Shown piece by piece: positions 21,701 through 29,900 of a DNA stretch of 64,000 nucleotides. Position numbers and translations under genes: made by a program. Position 1 is the first letter of the stretch; every line of letters begins with the position of its first letter. The stretch is taken from the NCBI GenBank assembly GCA_023213315.1, contig JAKCPI010011685.1, positions 1 to 64,000 of the forward strand, given 5' to 3'. The stretch is from Euborellia annulipes. Its lineage: Eukaryota; Arthropoda; Insecta; Dermaptera; Anisolabididae. The notes under the pieces are model-generated. The model was not told the DNA's origin. It worked only from the letters and a program-made list of their open reading frames with translations, and did not search any database.

Positions 21701-23265
21701 CACAGACCAATTTGCGGGACCCACTTTTTTGGACTCAGGGGACCTCAAAACATGAATATCCATCAAAATCTCTACATCCAAGTTTTGACATGATCGCAAT
21801 ACTCTCTCTATATATTTCATATTATAGGGTGAAGGACCCCATACACGCCGTACTTTGGTACCTGAGCCGGATCCGGCAATTTTTCACCACAAACGCGAAT
21901 GAGCCGGGCTCGGCTCGCCTTCAAACGAGCCAAATCCGCATGTGTGTGGGCTCTCACGAGCCGAGCCGAGCCAAAAATAAATTAAAATACCCTATCTGAG
22001 GCACGAGCCCGATTCCTGAGAGTCCACACACGTGCGGATCTGCCCCCGAGGCGAGCCGAGCCGGACAGAAGGCCCAGACGGATCTGTGCAAGCTCGTACG
22101 GGCTCGTGAGAGCCCACACACGGGCGGATTTGGCTCGTTTGAAGTTTGAAGGCGAGCCGAGCCGGGCTCGCGTACTAAAGTACGGCGTGTATGGGGCGCT
22201 TAAGAGAAAGTAAAAATGAATATTTTTTGTATTTCTTTTATGTTTGTATCGGCTGTTTAGTATTAAACCAAAGCAAACTTTAAAAGCAAAAAATGGAAAT
22301 TTAAGTGTTTTTCCGTGTCTAGAAATAAGAATTTCAGCATTAGACCAGTAACCCAAAAATAAAAAATATTTTGTTGACCTGTACCCTATTATGATTGTTT
22401 ATTGTTTATTTTCAGGTAAAGAGTGCCTCAGCCGAGTTCGATTGCCAGGAGTTGCCTGATCATCTCGCCACCTGTCTTTCTCATCTTCGCCGGATGACCG
22501 ATCTCTCTGCTGATGCAGCTGCCTATACGAGTGCTCCTCTCCAAACACGTAATCTTGTCACCAAAGTTCGCGATGTCGCAGCAGTTTTTAAAGTGAGTTG
22601 AATTAATTTATTTTAATCCTTATCGAATTCTCTCATCCCCTTTCTTTTCCTTCGACTGAAACTTGGATGTGATTAGATCACGACGCGACAAGGGATTTTT
22701 TTTCCATTTTGACTTGAGGATGCAATATCGGAAATATACGTCTCTAAATGTTTCTCATAGTGTTTAGTAAATGCCCTCGGGCTTGGTGTATTTGGTAGCG
22801 CTCCTGCCTTGAATACCCAGGGTCAAGGATTCGGATTCCAGGCAGTCCGAGTGGGGGGGGGGGGTCCCCCCGGGGGGGGGGGGGGGGGGGATTTTTTTTT
22901 TTTTTTTGATTTTATTTAATCCATTTGGATACCAAATGGCTTAAATAAGAATGCCTGGAGCTCCAATAGATATATTTACAAATAACGGGTATCGTAAAAA
23001 GTCTTAAATGGCCTAAGTTACCGAAAAGACAGTGTGTATGTGTGTGTGAGTGTGAGTGTAAATGGGAAAAAAGTGTGTTTTTTTATAAAAAAAAATCGTT
23101 TAGTAAATAATTTCATCATATAGTCCTTTTTGTACGTTTTAGGACACTTTGACTTCTGCTCTCGATACTCGAGATAAACCTGACTCAATTCTTTTGCGTC
23201 GTGCTGAAAATCTCGCCTCCGTTCTTGCAACTCTTTTGCGCAGCCTTCGGGTTTTTTCTCCCTGA
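6703..23265 (+). CDS. FERM-lobe scaffold protein, FRMPD-like (3' exons)
   Basis: Thirteen exons link in phase: 6703-6946, 7024-7183, 7941-8190, 12045-12299, 14616-14738, 15170-15260, 15500-15633, 17863-17973, 18194-18418, 19898-20027, 20854-20987, 22416-22592 and 23143-23265 (TGA). They encode about 718 residues; the 5' part lies left of the window. The first exon looks like the end of a FERM third lobe (MSHVTVHREDEL, then EERDAEELVLVLQGYYQLLT). The middle is low-complexity and proline-rich with acidic/serine runs (HSDSDSDAPPPP) and PxxP stretches (PPPRPPKNN, PPQLPPKG) that suit SH3 binding. The last three exons are alanine/leucine-rich and predicted helical (ARQLVTASKLLVKSA), like a helical bundle of the FAT/talin type. 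The best guess from memory is an arthropod FRMPD-type scaffold; the exon chain is firm, the family name less so. The introns are full of transposons and one holds a nested antisense gene. AATAAA occurs at about 23282. Confidence 0.75.
7285..7440 (+). repeat. tRNA-derived SINE fragment
   Basis: A tRNA-like 3' half ends in a B-box-like GGGTTTGCAACCC (about 7322-7334). It is followed by a tail GGCTACCAATGAATTT, ATAAATAGGG and an A-rich end. A similar tail (TACCAATCAATTTAAATAAATAGG) is seen near 44338, so this is a repeat family rather than a tRNA gene. Confidence 0.5.
8322..8609. mobile_element. MITE with TAA target duplication (Harbinger-like)
   Basis: Terminal inverted repeats GGCTGAACGCACACC... 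are perfect over at least 22 bp, and TAA is duplicated at 8319-8321 and 8610-8612. A 3-bp TAA duplication is typical of PIF/Harbinger. The interior repeats the terminal motif several times in both orientations (CATTGAGCAAAACG, TTGCTCAAT, GGTGTGCGTTGG). It lies in the intron of the FERM scaffold gene just downstream of exon 7941-8190. Confidence 0.8.
8613..9313. other. AT-rich intron sequence, no feature seen
   Basis: Only simple A/T tracts are seen. The 3' end of the minus-strand sphingomyelin synthase gene must lie here; no single polyadenylation site is clear. Confidence 0.4.
9314..10303 (-). CDS. SGMS: Sphingomyelin synthase-like (PC:ceramide cholinephosphotransferase)
   Basis: This intronless frame of 329 residues starts at 10303. 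It carries the four family blocks: PPLPD (92-96), RR...YMLR...M (138-155), CGDYIYSGH (203-211) and HYTIDILLAY (254-263). The last two form the lipid-phosphatase-type catalytic triad His211, His254, Asp258. Their 43- and 4-residue spacing matches the sphingomyelin synthase family. Several hydrophobic segments (from about 60) fit the six-span family topology. The enzyme would transfer phosphocholine (or phosphoethanolamine in the SMSr branch) to ceramide in Golgi/ER/plasma membrane. There is no N-terminal SAM domain; an acidic N-terminus of about 55 residues precedes the first span. Whether it acts as SMS1/2 or SMSr cannot be told from sequence alone. It is nested antisense in a FERM-scaffold intron. 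Confidence 0.92.
   Translation of the reverse strand: MAIQPLLPSKNIQNDDVSLISEDEESFLEEIEDYTKDVIKIELPPLRNKKSLYPKEKFKTFISLLFLVSNITLNALSLAIVHDRVPDRDQVPPLPDIILDNVTSIDWTLKVSEYLILVAFITTLLVIVFHKHRYIVLRRFFFILGLLYMLRALTMIVTVVPMASKTYYCSPKSDSISAIVILKRTWELLSGIGLTINGKSVYCGDYIYSGHSMFLVLSYLIISDYSPRKLFPLHWFSWILSFSGIILLLVAHGHYTIDILLAYVLTTGLYWIYHTLANYNQLKTISINNFLSRTWWFRIFMYFECNVSGPIPRQYESPFKWSKSKRLDK
10304..11188. other. Upstream region of the SMS-like gene, no gene seen
   Basis: It should contain the promoter of the minus-strand SMS-like gene. A GC-richer patch at about 10575-10740 (TGTGTGCACTCACG, GTGCACTTGCACG and a G-run) may be an old repeat. Open frames here have no family features. Confidence 0.4.
11205..11510. 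repeat. Palindromic element with hammerhead-like core
   Basis: Arms at about 11221-11270 and 11452-11503 are reverse complements (AACAAGAAGAAAATGCAGTC and its complement), and an inner pair GTGCAATAATGAGATTTATG is inverted at 11420-11450. A hammerhead-like core lies inside the left arm on the minus strand. The right arm lacks one, so the element is rearranged. Confidence 0.75.
11271..11313 (-). ncRNA. Hammerhead-like ribozyme motif
   Basis: On the minus strand: CTGATGA, stem II GGTCC/GGATC (one G-U pair), GAAACGTT, then AGCCG that pairs imperfectly with the upstream CCCGCT as stem I. The cleavage-site base would be U. Dimeric stem III ACGT is kept. Confidence 0.55.
11515..12044. other. Intron sequence, nothing recognised
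   Basis: AT-rich with T-runs; it ends at the acceptor of the exon starting at 12045. Confidence 0.4.
12300..13000. other. Intron sequence, nothing recognised
   Basis: No exon, repeat family or RNA signature is seen apart from A/T tracts. Confidence 0.4.
13050..13555 (-). repeat. tRNA-headed SINE with long body
   Basis: On the minus strand a tRNA-like head starts near 13552. It has an A-box-like TAGCGGGCTAGGG and a B-box TGTTCAAATCC. After an AT-rich linker comes a GC-richer body of about 400 bp (13440-13050). The acceptor ends do not pair, so this is a retroposon and not a tRNA gene. Confidence 0.55.
13640..13872 (-). mobile_element. 3' fragment of a non-LTR retrotransposon ORF
   Basis: The minus strand reads LRKKKWLGHILRRD, then KDVLEGMVDGQRRR and IIDELEEDGYEGMKRIA. 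This is the usual C-terminal end of reverse-transcriptase ORFs of non-LTR elements (GHxxRR and G(Q/K)RRRG blocks). It contains a frameshift and is a dead 5'-truncated copy. Confidence 0.7.
14180..14224 (-). ncRNA. Hammerhead-like ribozyme motif (left arm)
   Basis: The minus strand reads TTCGTC - CTGAAGA - T - GGGA...TCCC - GAAACGTC - GACGAA. It is the mirror copy of 14450-14494 and identical in the core. Confidence 0.7.
14450..14494 (+). ncRNA. Hammerhead-like ribozyme motif (right arm)
   Basis: Stem I TTCGTC/GACGAA is six perfect pairs. The core is CTGAAGA (N7 = A, allowed by the CUGANGA consensus). Stem II is GGGA/TCCC with loop GCGATGCGT. GAA, ACGT (self-complementary stem III) and C as cleavage nucleotide follow. 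As in all copies, one base separates A9 from stem II. Confidence 0.72.
15686..15835. repeat. Palindrome with decayed hammerhead core
   Basis: Arms GTCGGGAGGAATAAAACC... and its complement enclose a loop with GGTTACCGAAACGTC. The GAAACGTC box is kept, but no CTGANGA box remains at the expected distance. Confidence 0.7.
15904..17127 (+). pseudogene. Copia gag-protease with in-frame stops
   Basis: One reading frame runs from ATG 15904 to 17127 with stops at 15961 (where copia gags usually have Gln in WKYQxR), 16654 and 16870. The CCHC knuckle is CYNCNEMGHFSKYC, preceded by a second cysteine cluster CFRCKSSTHKIKDC. The protease block is FIFDSGSSHHM (the copia-type D-S/T-G-A/S box). Confidence 0.8.
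17190..17362 (+). pseudogene. Copia RNase H C-terminus remnant
   Basis: The frame reads VDNQSAKKIAEN, TRRSKHIELKYHFIR and QLADFFTKPL, the conserved end of copia polyproteins. It ends in TGA where KPL would continue. The sequence between this and the protease has lost integrase and RT. Confidence 0.8.
17423..17825 (+). repeat. Copia 3' LTR, split or partly duplicated
   Basis: After a purine tract (GAGAGGGGG) the LTR would start TGTTATG at 17423. A 50-bp segment (TTTATTTCTCCCGG to TTACGTGTAATCTT) at about 17487-17537 recurs at 17738-17788. This suggests a duplication or an insertion of about 200 bp inside the LTR. The last part (CACTCCTACACCTCC) resembles copia LTR ends. Confidence 0.5.
18655..19320 (+). 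repeat. Dispersed repeat family R1, long copy
   Basis: It starts near TATATATGTTAATATATAG, continues GTCAAAAATTC...GAGATTTTGATGGATAT and ends GAGAAAGTTGTGTGCTGTG...AGTCACACCAG. Other copies or pieces are at 15412-15466, 21236-21820 (inverted), 25020-25228, 43535-43880, 48470-48520 and 63890-64000. It has no coding capacity that I can see. Confidence 0.7.
19376..19481. repeat. Hairpin MITE (GGACCCTGTTATGCA)
   Basis: Almost the whole 106 bp is one inverted repeat: TTGGACCCTGTTATGCA...GTCAAGCGCC against GCGCTTGACACG...TAACAGGGTCCAA. It shares GTTATGCA and TCAAGCGCC with 6077-6217. Confidence 0.75.
20172..20302 (+). repeat. Short palindrome around one ribozyme motif
   Basis: Arms AAAATAAAAAGCCGAGCAGC (left) and its complement (right) flank a single core in the loop: ATGAAGA, stem II GGT/ACC, GAAACGTC. 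C3 of the core is A here, so catalysis is doubtful. It lies downstream of the exon ending at 20027. Confidence 0.75.
21168..21235 (+). repeat. tRNA-derived SINE head
   Basis: GGCTTGGTGTAGAGGTTAGCG contains an A-box-like region and GTGGGTTCGGACCCC a B-box. The acceptor ends do not pair. It is followed directly by GATTTTATTTAAGCCATTTGG and the R1 family body, so head and R1 may have moved together. A related head is at 22771. Confidence 0.65.
21236..21820 (-). repeat. R1 repeat copy, inverted, fused to a SINE head
   Basis: Compared with 18655-19320 this copy is reversed: GAAAATCG, CTCAAAATTCGC-type segments, then GGGGACCTCAAAACATG, CATCAAAATCTC and ACTCTCTCTATATAT at the end. A segment with AGTAAAGTGTACTTCAAAC is duplicated (21270 and 21420). 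Confidence 0.65.
21837..22196. mobile_element. GC-rich TIR element (CCCCATACACGCCG)
   Basis: Termini CCCCATACACGCCGTACTTT are inverted at CGGCGTGTATGGGG. The interior is a GC-rich run of GAGCCGAGCC-type repeats in both orientations, strikingly different from the AT-rich surroundings. I see no clear target duplication and no coding capacity. It is a MITE of unknown superfamily in a scaffold-gene intron. Confidence 0.65.
22771..22985 (+). repeat. SINE copy with long G/C homopolymer
   Basis: The tRNA-like head (GGGCTTGGTGTATTTGG..., B-box-like GGATTCGGATTCC) matches the one at 21168. A run of about 40 G/C bases (22852-22891) and 15 T separate it from the shared tail GATTTTATTTAATCCATTTGG. Confidence 0.6.
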
Positions 23266-24461
23266 AACTAAATTAAAAAAAAATAAATAAAATAACTAAA
23301 CTAAAAAAATGATAATAAATAAAATCGAATGAAATTTCACTACAAAATTCATTTCTAAAATATTAATTTGTCATAAAATTTGATATTAATTAAATATGGA
23401 GAGTTTTTTAAACTATTTTTATAACAAAATCAATCTATTTTTCAATTATTTATTTATTTCATTCTTTAATTAATTCTGTTCATAATAATAAATACTCATT
23501 TTTTCTTGACTTTGAAATTTAAATTTAAACTGTTAGGAATTTATTTTATTTAGAAAAAGACAGCTTTTGATAAGTACTTAGAATTAATTTAGAATTTAGG
23601 CTATATGAAATCGAAATTTATTAAAATATATTCAGACTCATTAATTCCCGAGTCTTTAGAAGATATTGTATATTAGAAATATAGTATTTGAAATTGAATT
23701 TTATTTATATTCGATTCCACTGTGATTTTTAATTTCTTTTGTGAAATTTCATCGATATAATGGATGTCTCTTATAACTATTATATAATAGAAATATTTAT
23801 AAACAGAACCCGATGTGTTATATATATATATATATATAAATATATATATATGAAATTATTTGTTTGTGAATATCAAATCAAATCTCTACTCAAAGGCTGA
23901 TATCGTAATCATAAGTTGTATTATGACGATTGTATAAAAATAAATAATTTAGTTATATCATTATATAATTAATATATAAATATTCTATAAAATCAAAAAG
24001 AAATTATAAAAAACAAAGATAATGCAATTGATATGCATGATCTTAACAATATTTATTGAATAATACATTGAAAGGATCAGGAATTTTTTTTCTGGAGAAC
24101 GAAAATCATGATCAAGAGAGAATTTGAGAGCTTAGTTTTGAATATTATTTAATTTTCCTCTCATTGATAAAAATTAATAATGTATGGCAGAGATGACTGT
24201 AGATTGATAACGGCTAGTCAATAATAAAAAGTATTTTTTTTTAAATCGAAAGTGGTTCTTCGGGAATTGTCAAAGCGTTAAGTGTTTGCGCAGGAATGTG
24301 TTATTTGAATGAAAAAATAAATGATAAATTTCTTTCATACAATCGTGTGTGGTGTAATTGATCTGAACTCTTAAATGATCATGTCCAAGGAACATAAAAA
24401 AAATTCATTTTTTTTCCATTTATACTATAAACAAAAAAAAAAAAGTACTTTTTATTATTGA
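23266..24461. other. 3' flank of the scaffold gene
   Basis: Presumed 3' UTR of the scaffold gene (possible AATAAA at 23282) and AT-rich intergenic sequence with a (TA)n tract at about 23820-23850. No gene is seen. Confidence 0.4.
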
Positions 24462-24469
24462 CCGCAAAC

Positions 24470-24668
24470 CAGGGCCGGAACTAGGAGATTTTTTAAGGGG
24501 GGGGGGGGGGGGGCAAAATTTAATTTGCCGCCCCCTTCTTAAAATTTTCTACAGAAAATTCATATCATTTTACCTTTTTTTTAGTAAATCTTTCTTTAAT
24601 TGCCGCCCCCTAATATCTGCCGCCCGGGGCACATGCCACCACTGCCCCCCCCCCTAGATCCGGCTCTG
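24470..24668. mobile_element. hAT-type MITE, full copy 1
   Basis: Termini CAGGGCCGGAACTAG and CTAGATCCGGCTCTG are inverted, and CCGCAAAC is duplicated exactly at 24462-24469 and 24669-24676. An 8-bp duplication with CAG...CTG ends is typical of hAT elements. A second full copy is at 41022-41215 and a broken one at about 44735-44815. Confidence 0.9.
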
Positions 24669-24778
24669 CCGCAAACATCTTCTGAATTCTTTAGTACAGA
24701 AGTTTTGTATGATTAAAATTATAAAATTAAAATTTATTTCAAAGATGTTGACGAGAGAAGTGGCTGTTCAACAATTAG

Positions 24779-25375
24779 AATAATAGACAAAAGGAGAGTC
24801 TCTATCGAATAAAAATGTCAATCCAGAAGACATTTCGGTTTTAATTAAATAAAGCCATCATCAGTTCTTAAGAGATTATTGGCAATCTCAAGGTGTACAG
24901 CATTGAGTTGCAGATAGAGTTGTTATACATATACAAAATTATATAAAAATACCATATTTGCATATAAGATGTCACATGCTTGGCCGTATGAGAATATGAC
25001 ATCTTATGTGCAAATATTATATTTTTTACTTTCTCTTAAGTCTATATATGTTAATATATATAGAGAGAAAGTATTGAATTCATGTCAAAAATTCGACGTC
25101 GAGATTTTGATGGATATACACGTTTTGAGGTCCCCTGAATCCAAAAAAGTGGTTTTCACTCAACTTTTGATTAACAAAGGTAAGAGAAAGTTGTGTGCTG
25201 TGCCACCAGTCACACCAGATTTTTATATAATTTTGTATATGTTTATAACAACTCTATCTGCATCTCACTGGTGTACACCTTGAGATTGCCAATAATCTCT
25301 TAAGAACTGGTGATGAATTTATTTAATTAAAACCGAAACGTCTTCTGGATTGAGATTTTTATTCGATAAATTTAT
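24779..25375. repeat. Hammerhead palindrome interrupted by an R1 copy
   Basis: Outer arms 24779-25018 and about 25226-25375 are inverted copies (CCAGAAGACATTTCGG / CCGAAACGTCTTCTGG; AGATTATTGGCAATCTC and its complement). R1 sequence (25020-25225) sits near the centre. Each arm carries one core: minus 24825-24869 and plus 25303-25346. Confidence 0.8.
24825..24869 (-). ncRNA. Hammerhead-like ribozyme motif
   Basis: The minus strand reads AGAA - CTGATGA - stem II with TTTAT...AAAACC-type pairing - GAAATGTC - TTCT. Stem I AGAA/TTCT is kept. The stem III box is ATGT instead of ACGT. The partner at 25303-25346 has ACGT but CTGGTGA in the core. Confidence 0.5.
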
Positions 25376-25390
25376 TTCCTGTTCAAAGAG

Positions 25391-26914
25391 GGGGGGGGGG
25401 ATCTGCGTTTTCCGCTTACTATTTTATTTTTTTACCGGTTATTGTATTTAGGCAGTAATCTTGACTTGTCTTTGGCAGAAGCTTGACACCCCTTCCCAAA
25501 AATCTTGGCTTGGTTATTTCATGGGTGAAAGACTAATTTTCATAAGCACCAAACTCCAAGTGTTTCGTATTCATTATAAATAATCTCTGCCAACTAATTT
25601 AAATTTTTTTTTTTTTTAACTTACTTAATCAAAAGTAAAAACAATCTCTGGAAAAAATTCCTGATCCAAGCTTCGTATTAAATAAAAGGAAAAAGCTCAA
25701 TTTTAATATTTTTAAATGCTCTCTTTTTTTTTTCAAGTACAAATCCTCGTTTATAATTTTATTTATTTAACGAATTTTTTATCATAGTTAAAATCTTGAT
25801 ATAAAACTCTATCCTTGTTGATTTTGATGGTAACATTTTAGCAACTGTTAATAATTTATTATATTTTATGAACCCCCGCACCCTTTCTCCCTTCCTAGTC
25901 ATTTTCATTTATTTCAGTTCACTACTTGAATTTTTTTTTAATTATTTAAAATATATGATATGAAAAAATGAAATCAAATTTTTTGCTCTTTAAATATATA
26001 TTCAATATGTAGTGAACTAGATAAATGCAATAACAATTTGTTATAATTGGAAACTAAATTTTAAAATGGGAAAATCAAAATTTTCCGTTGAATTTTAATA
26101 TCTAGATTCCTTTGTAAATAAATAAAGAATACATTAAATGTCAAATGATTTTTTTAATTTAGTTATATAAGATTCTATTTACTATAGTTCTTTAAACAGG
26201 TATAGGAGCGACATTCGGACAGAAGAACCGAAAAATGTAAAGTACAGTAGCAGTTCCCTGACCTGATAGAATATCAAATCTAGTCGAGCCCCCTACTTAT
26301 TTCCATCCCTTTTCGTTAATTATAGGGCCATGAATCAAATTTGGAGGGATGAAAAGGAATTTTTCAGCCTCAACATTTCTTCAGAAGGTCTAAACAGACC
26401 CACCTCACCCTTCCTTAAACATCCCTCAACTAAAAAAAATATATAGGATAAAGCGGGTGGGGTGTGAGCGATTCCGAAGCCCACTCAAGCTCAAACTTGG
26501 ACAAGAAGTAATTTCTACCCCTCTAGATAAAATATGGAAATATTAAAGGACATAGAAGAAACCGTATATCTAACTTTAACTTTAATTAACTTTCATCTCA
26601 TTTGGAGAAAATAAATATAAATAAATAAAATTAACAAATCAAATACATCTTTTTTATTTTTTCCATTTACCAAATATTTTAAAGAGATTAAAAATTATCT
26701 TTTTGTTCTAAAAATTAATTATTTTTTTAACATTTTAAAATGCGCTTGCAAATTTGAAAAAATTTGCATTTTATGGAAATATAAATAAATTACAAAAGCC
26801 GTTCTTAATAACGAAAAAAAATAGTTGAGCGAATGGATCTTATTATTCAAATATATTTAATAAGAACGTTTCGCAGTCCAGGATTTCTTAATCAATTGGT
26901 CCTTATGTTATGAT
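25391..26914. other. Intergenic region between convergent genes
   Basis: AT-rich, with G-runs at 25388. No open frame with features is seen. It should hold the 3' UTR of ABCE1 (minus strand). Confidence 0.4.
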
Positions 26915-29900
26915 TTAATCTTCTAAAAAGAAATATTGTCCGGCATGTTTTTGTTCAGTATCCTGTAAAATAAATTTAAAAAATTATTAGTAATGAATGG
27001 ATGAAAGAACCATTTTTTTAGCTCTATGATCGTAGGCTAAACAGGCAAAATAAATAAAAAACCGGAAAGAATTGTAAGTAGGCCTAATGTAAAGTTAGAG
27101 GGGCTCTTTAATTTAATTTAATAATAGAAGGAGCGGAGAGTCAGGAAATTAGCCACTACGAGCAGTGGCGTCATTTGAGGGGAGCAGGGGGGACATTCCC
27201 CCCCCCCATATGGGCTCTCATTTTTTATATTATTCTAAATAAAATATTTCAAAATATAACTACAAGTATTCAAACTAATAAAATTAAACAATTAATTAAA
27301 TTAAAGATTTTTTGGCCAAATTTGAGTACTTATTTGTAAGTAAATTTTTAAAAAAAAGTTTGCCCCCCCCCCCAAGAAAAAGTTGAAATTACGCACGCCA
27401 CTGCCACGAAATGACTCCTATTGTTGGATTTAAATAAATAATCCTATCAGAGAAGTTAGATAAAAATTTTTAAAATTATTTAATATATGTGAGGTTTCAC
27501 TGGGTTGTAAATGAAAGAAATATATCCCGAGTTTGAAATTCAAATATTCCTTTCATTTACAAATATAGGTAGTATTGTTTATATCTAAATTACACAGGAA
27601 ATTAAAAAAAATGTTTGCCCCCTCCAAGCAAAAATTGAAATGACGTCCCTGAATGCCATAAGGGTGAATTTAAAATAAGATAGCTTTGCGTTTTTTCAGG
27701 ATTTTTTTCAAAAAATTCTTTTTTTTAATATATCACTTAATTTTTTTTTTTGGTAAATTTTTTTTAAAATTAATCATATATCCATTTAATTTTGACAACG
27801 CAATGTGGATGCTTTGTTGTTCCGTATATAGGATTTACTTTATATTGGCTTATCTATTTTAATATGAAAATAAAGATTTCGGCACCATCTCAGCCAAGCC
27901 ATTGACGTAAATTTAAAAAACCAATTTGACATAGCTTTAGAAGGCGCGATAAATTTCCCTGGTACTTTTCAAAATTTCCATGATAATTCCCGGTTCTATT
28001 AAATTCCCAGGTTTTTAAGGTCACCCTGTTTGTGCATTATTATTATTATTAATACCAACAAAGAGACAACTATACAATTTGTCTCAATGCACTGTCATTT
28101 GAGTTATTAAAGTATGTAAATTCTTTTCTTGTATATATATGAATAATTTTTTTATATCTAAATGCTTGTAGGTCAAAAAATGGACTCAAGATGGTATTAT
28201 ATAATTGAGCCGAAACTATTGTAGTAGCAATACTGCGAGTTTAATTTCGTGGAGGCTGATTTCCTAGCTATCCGCTCATTCCTCTATTGTAGAATTGTAA
28301 GTAATAAAGGAAAACGTCAGCTTTATGATTTCTTACCATTACTATATAAAATAAAATATAAGTACCTTCACAGAATTTTGTTTATTAATTCGAGGCCGGA
28401 AATTGTTAGGATCTCTTCTGAAAGTAATTCCTAAAAGTTCGAGGAATTTATTCATGCCAGCCAAGAGCGTCTGTGGTGAATGAGCGATTGTATCGATTGA
28501 AGGTGATCCTTCAAAAACAATAACACGATCAGCCAGATATGTAGCCATAATAAAATCGTGCTCAACCACAAAACCCGTTTTTTTAGCATGTAGAATAAAT
28601 CTTTTAATCACCTGGAAATTTGTTTTAAAAAAGTAAATAAATATACATATCTAATTTTATTTATTACGATTGTCGCTTGGTTGAAGAGATTACTTGTCGA
28701 ACTTGTCAATCAAGCGAAAATCATATTAATTCTTTTATTTATTACCTTTGCGGCAACAAGACGTTGTTCAGAATCTAAATAAGCGCTAGGTTCATCAATT
28801 AGATAAACATCAGCGGGTTTACCAAGACAAAGGGCAAGGGCCACACGTTGAAGTTCACCACCAGAGAGATTTTGCACTTCTTGATCAATAATATCATCCA
28901 TTCTGAGAGGTTTCATAACATCAGTGATGAACTGCAAAAAATAAAATATATACATTGATTTTTTAATAGTATAATAAGATTTTGATTCAATATTATTATA
29001 GTATTTTTTTAGAGCAAATAGATCTTTAAGGCGCTTGGTGAGGCAAAGCTGTTCGCATGTTTTTACCTATAAGATGGAGTTAGGGGTCTTAAAAATTTGG
29101 CCAAAAAGTTCAACTATTACGAAAATTTGCCAACAGATGGCAGGGCTATATTTAATCTCAATAATCTCATGAATTTGTTTGATTTTCGTTGATCTTTTAA
29201 TAATGAATGGTTTATAAATATTATTATATATCATTTATAACAGCATAAAAATATATAGATTTAGTCTTATAAGTGATCAGATAATGCCGGCTGTTAGAAT
29301 TTATTTATAAATAATTTTACCTGTGGATGAACATAAGCATCTCGAACTTTCTCGTGCAATAGATGTCTTACTAATCCCTGTGATTTTGGGGAAATCTTTT
29401 GTGGTTTATAACTGATATGTAATTGAGGTATGGTTCCATCACCTTCGTCTGGTTCTAATTTACCGGCAAGCATTCGAATGAAAGTAGTTTTACCAGTGCC
29501 ATTCTCCCCTAAAAAAATTTATTAGTATTTAATTATAGGATTATAAATAAGAAATTATATACAATATATCAAGTTTGGGTCCGTGAAGAAAATTCATGTA
29601 ATTAATATTTACTAAACAGTAGGCTGTTTGATTTAATAAATATTAATAATAGGATTATAGTCAATTTATATTTGATTTTAATAAATATTTATAACTAATT
29701 AAATTATTTTTTCTGGTAATTTCTAGTTATTGAAAATAAATTAGAAAGAATTTAGAAATGCTGTATTAAAATTAATAAAAATAAAAAACATTTCAAAATT
29801 CTAGTTTGACCTCAAAGAGAGGAAAGTGTATTCCATTTCAAATCACTGGCCTAACCAGGGTGCGGTGCCCCATGAGGAAGAAAAATATCCTCGAAGGCAA

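Noticed and set aside
21712..22356. Open frames on both strands in the GC-rich element
   Set aside because: They follow from the GAGCCGAGCC repeats, which lack stops in several frames.
26860..26885. GAAACGTT box on the minus strand (forward AACGTTTC)
   Set aside because: No CTGANGA box lies at the right distance; at most a remnant of the ribozyme family.
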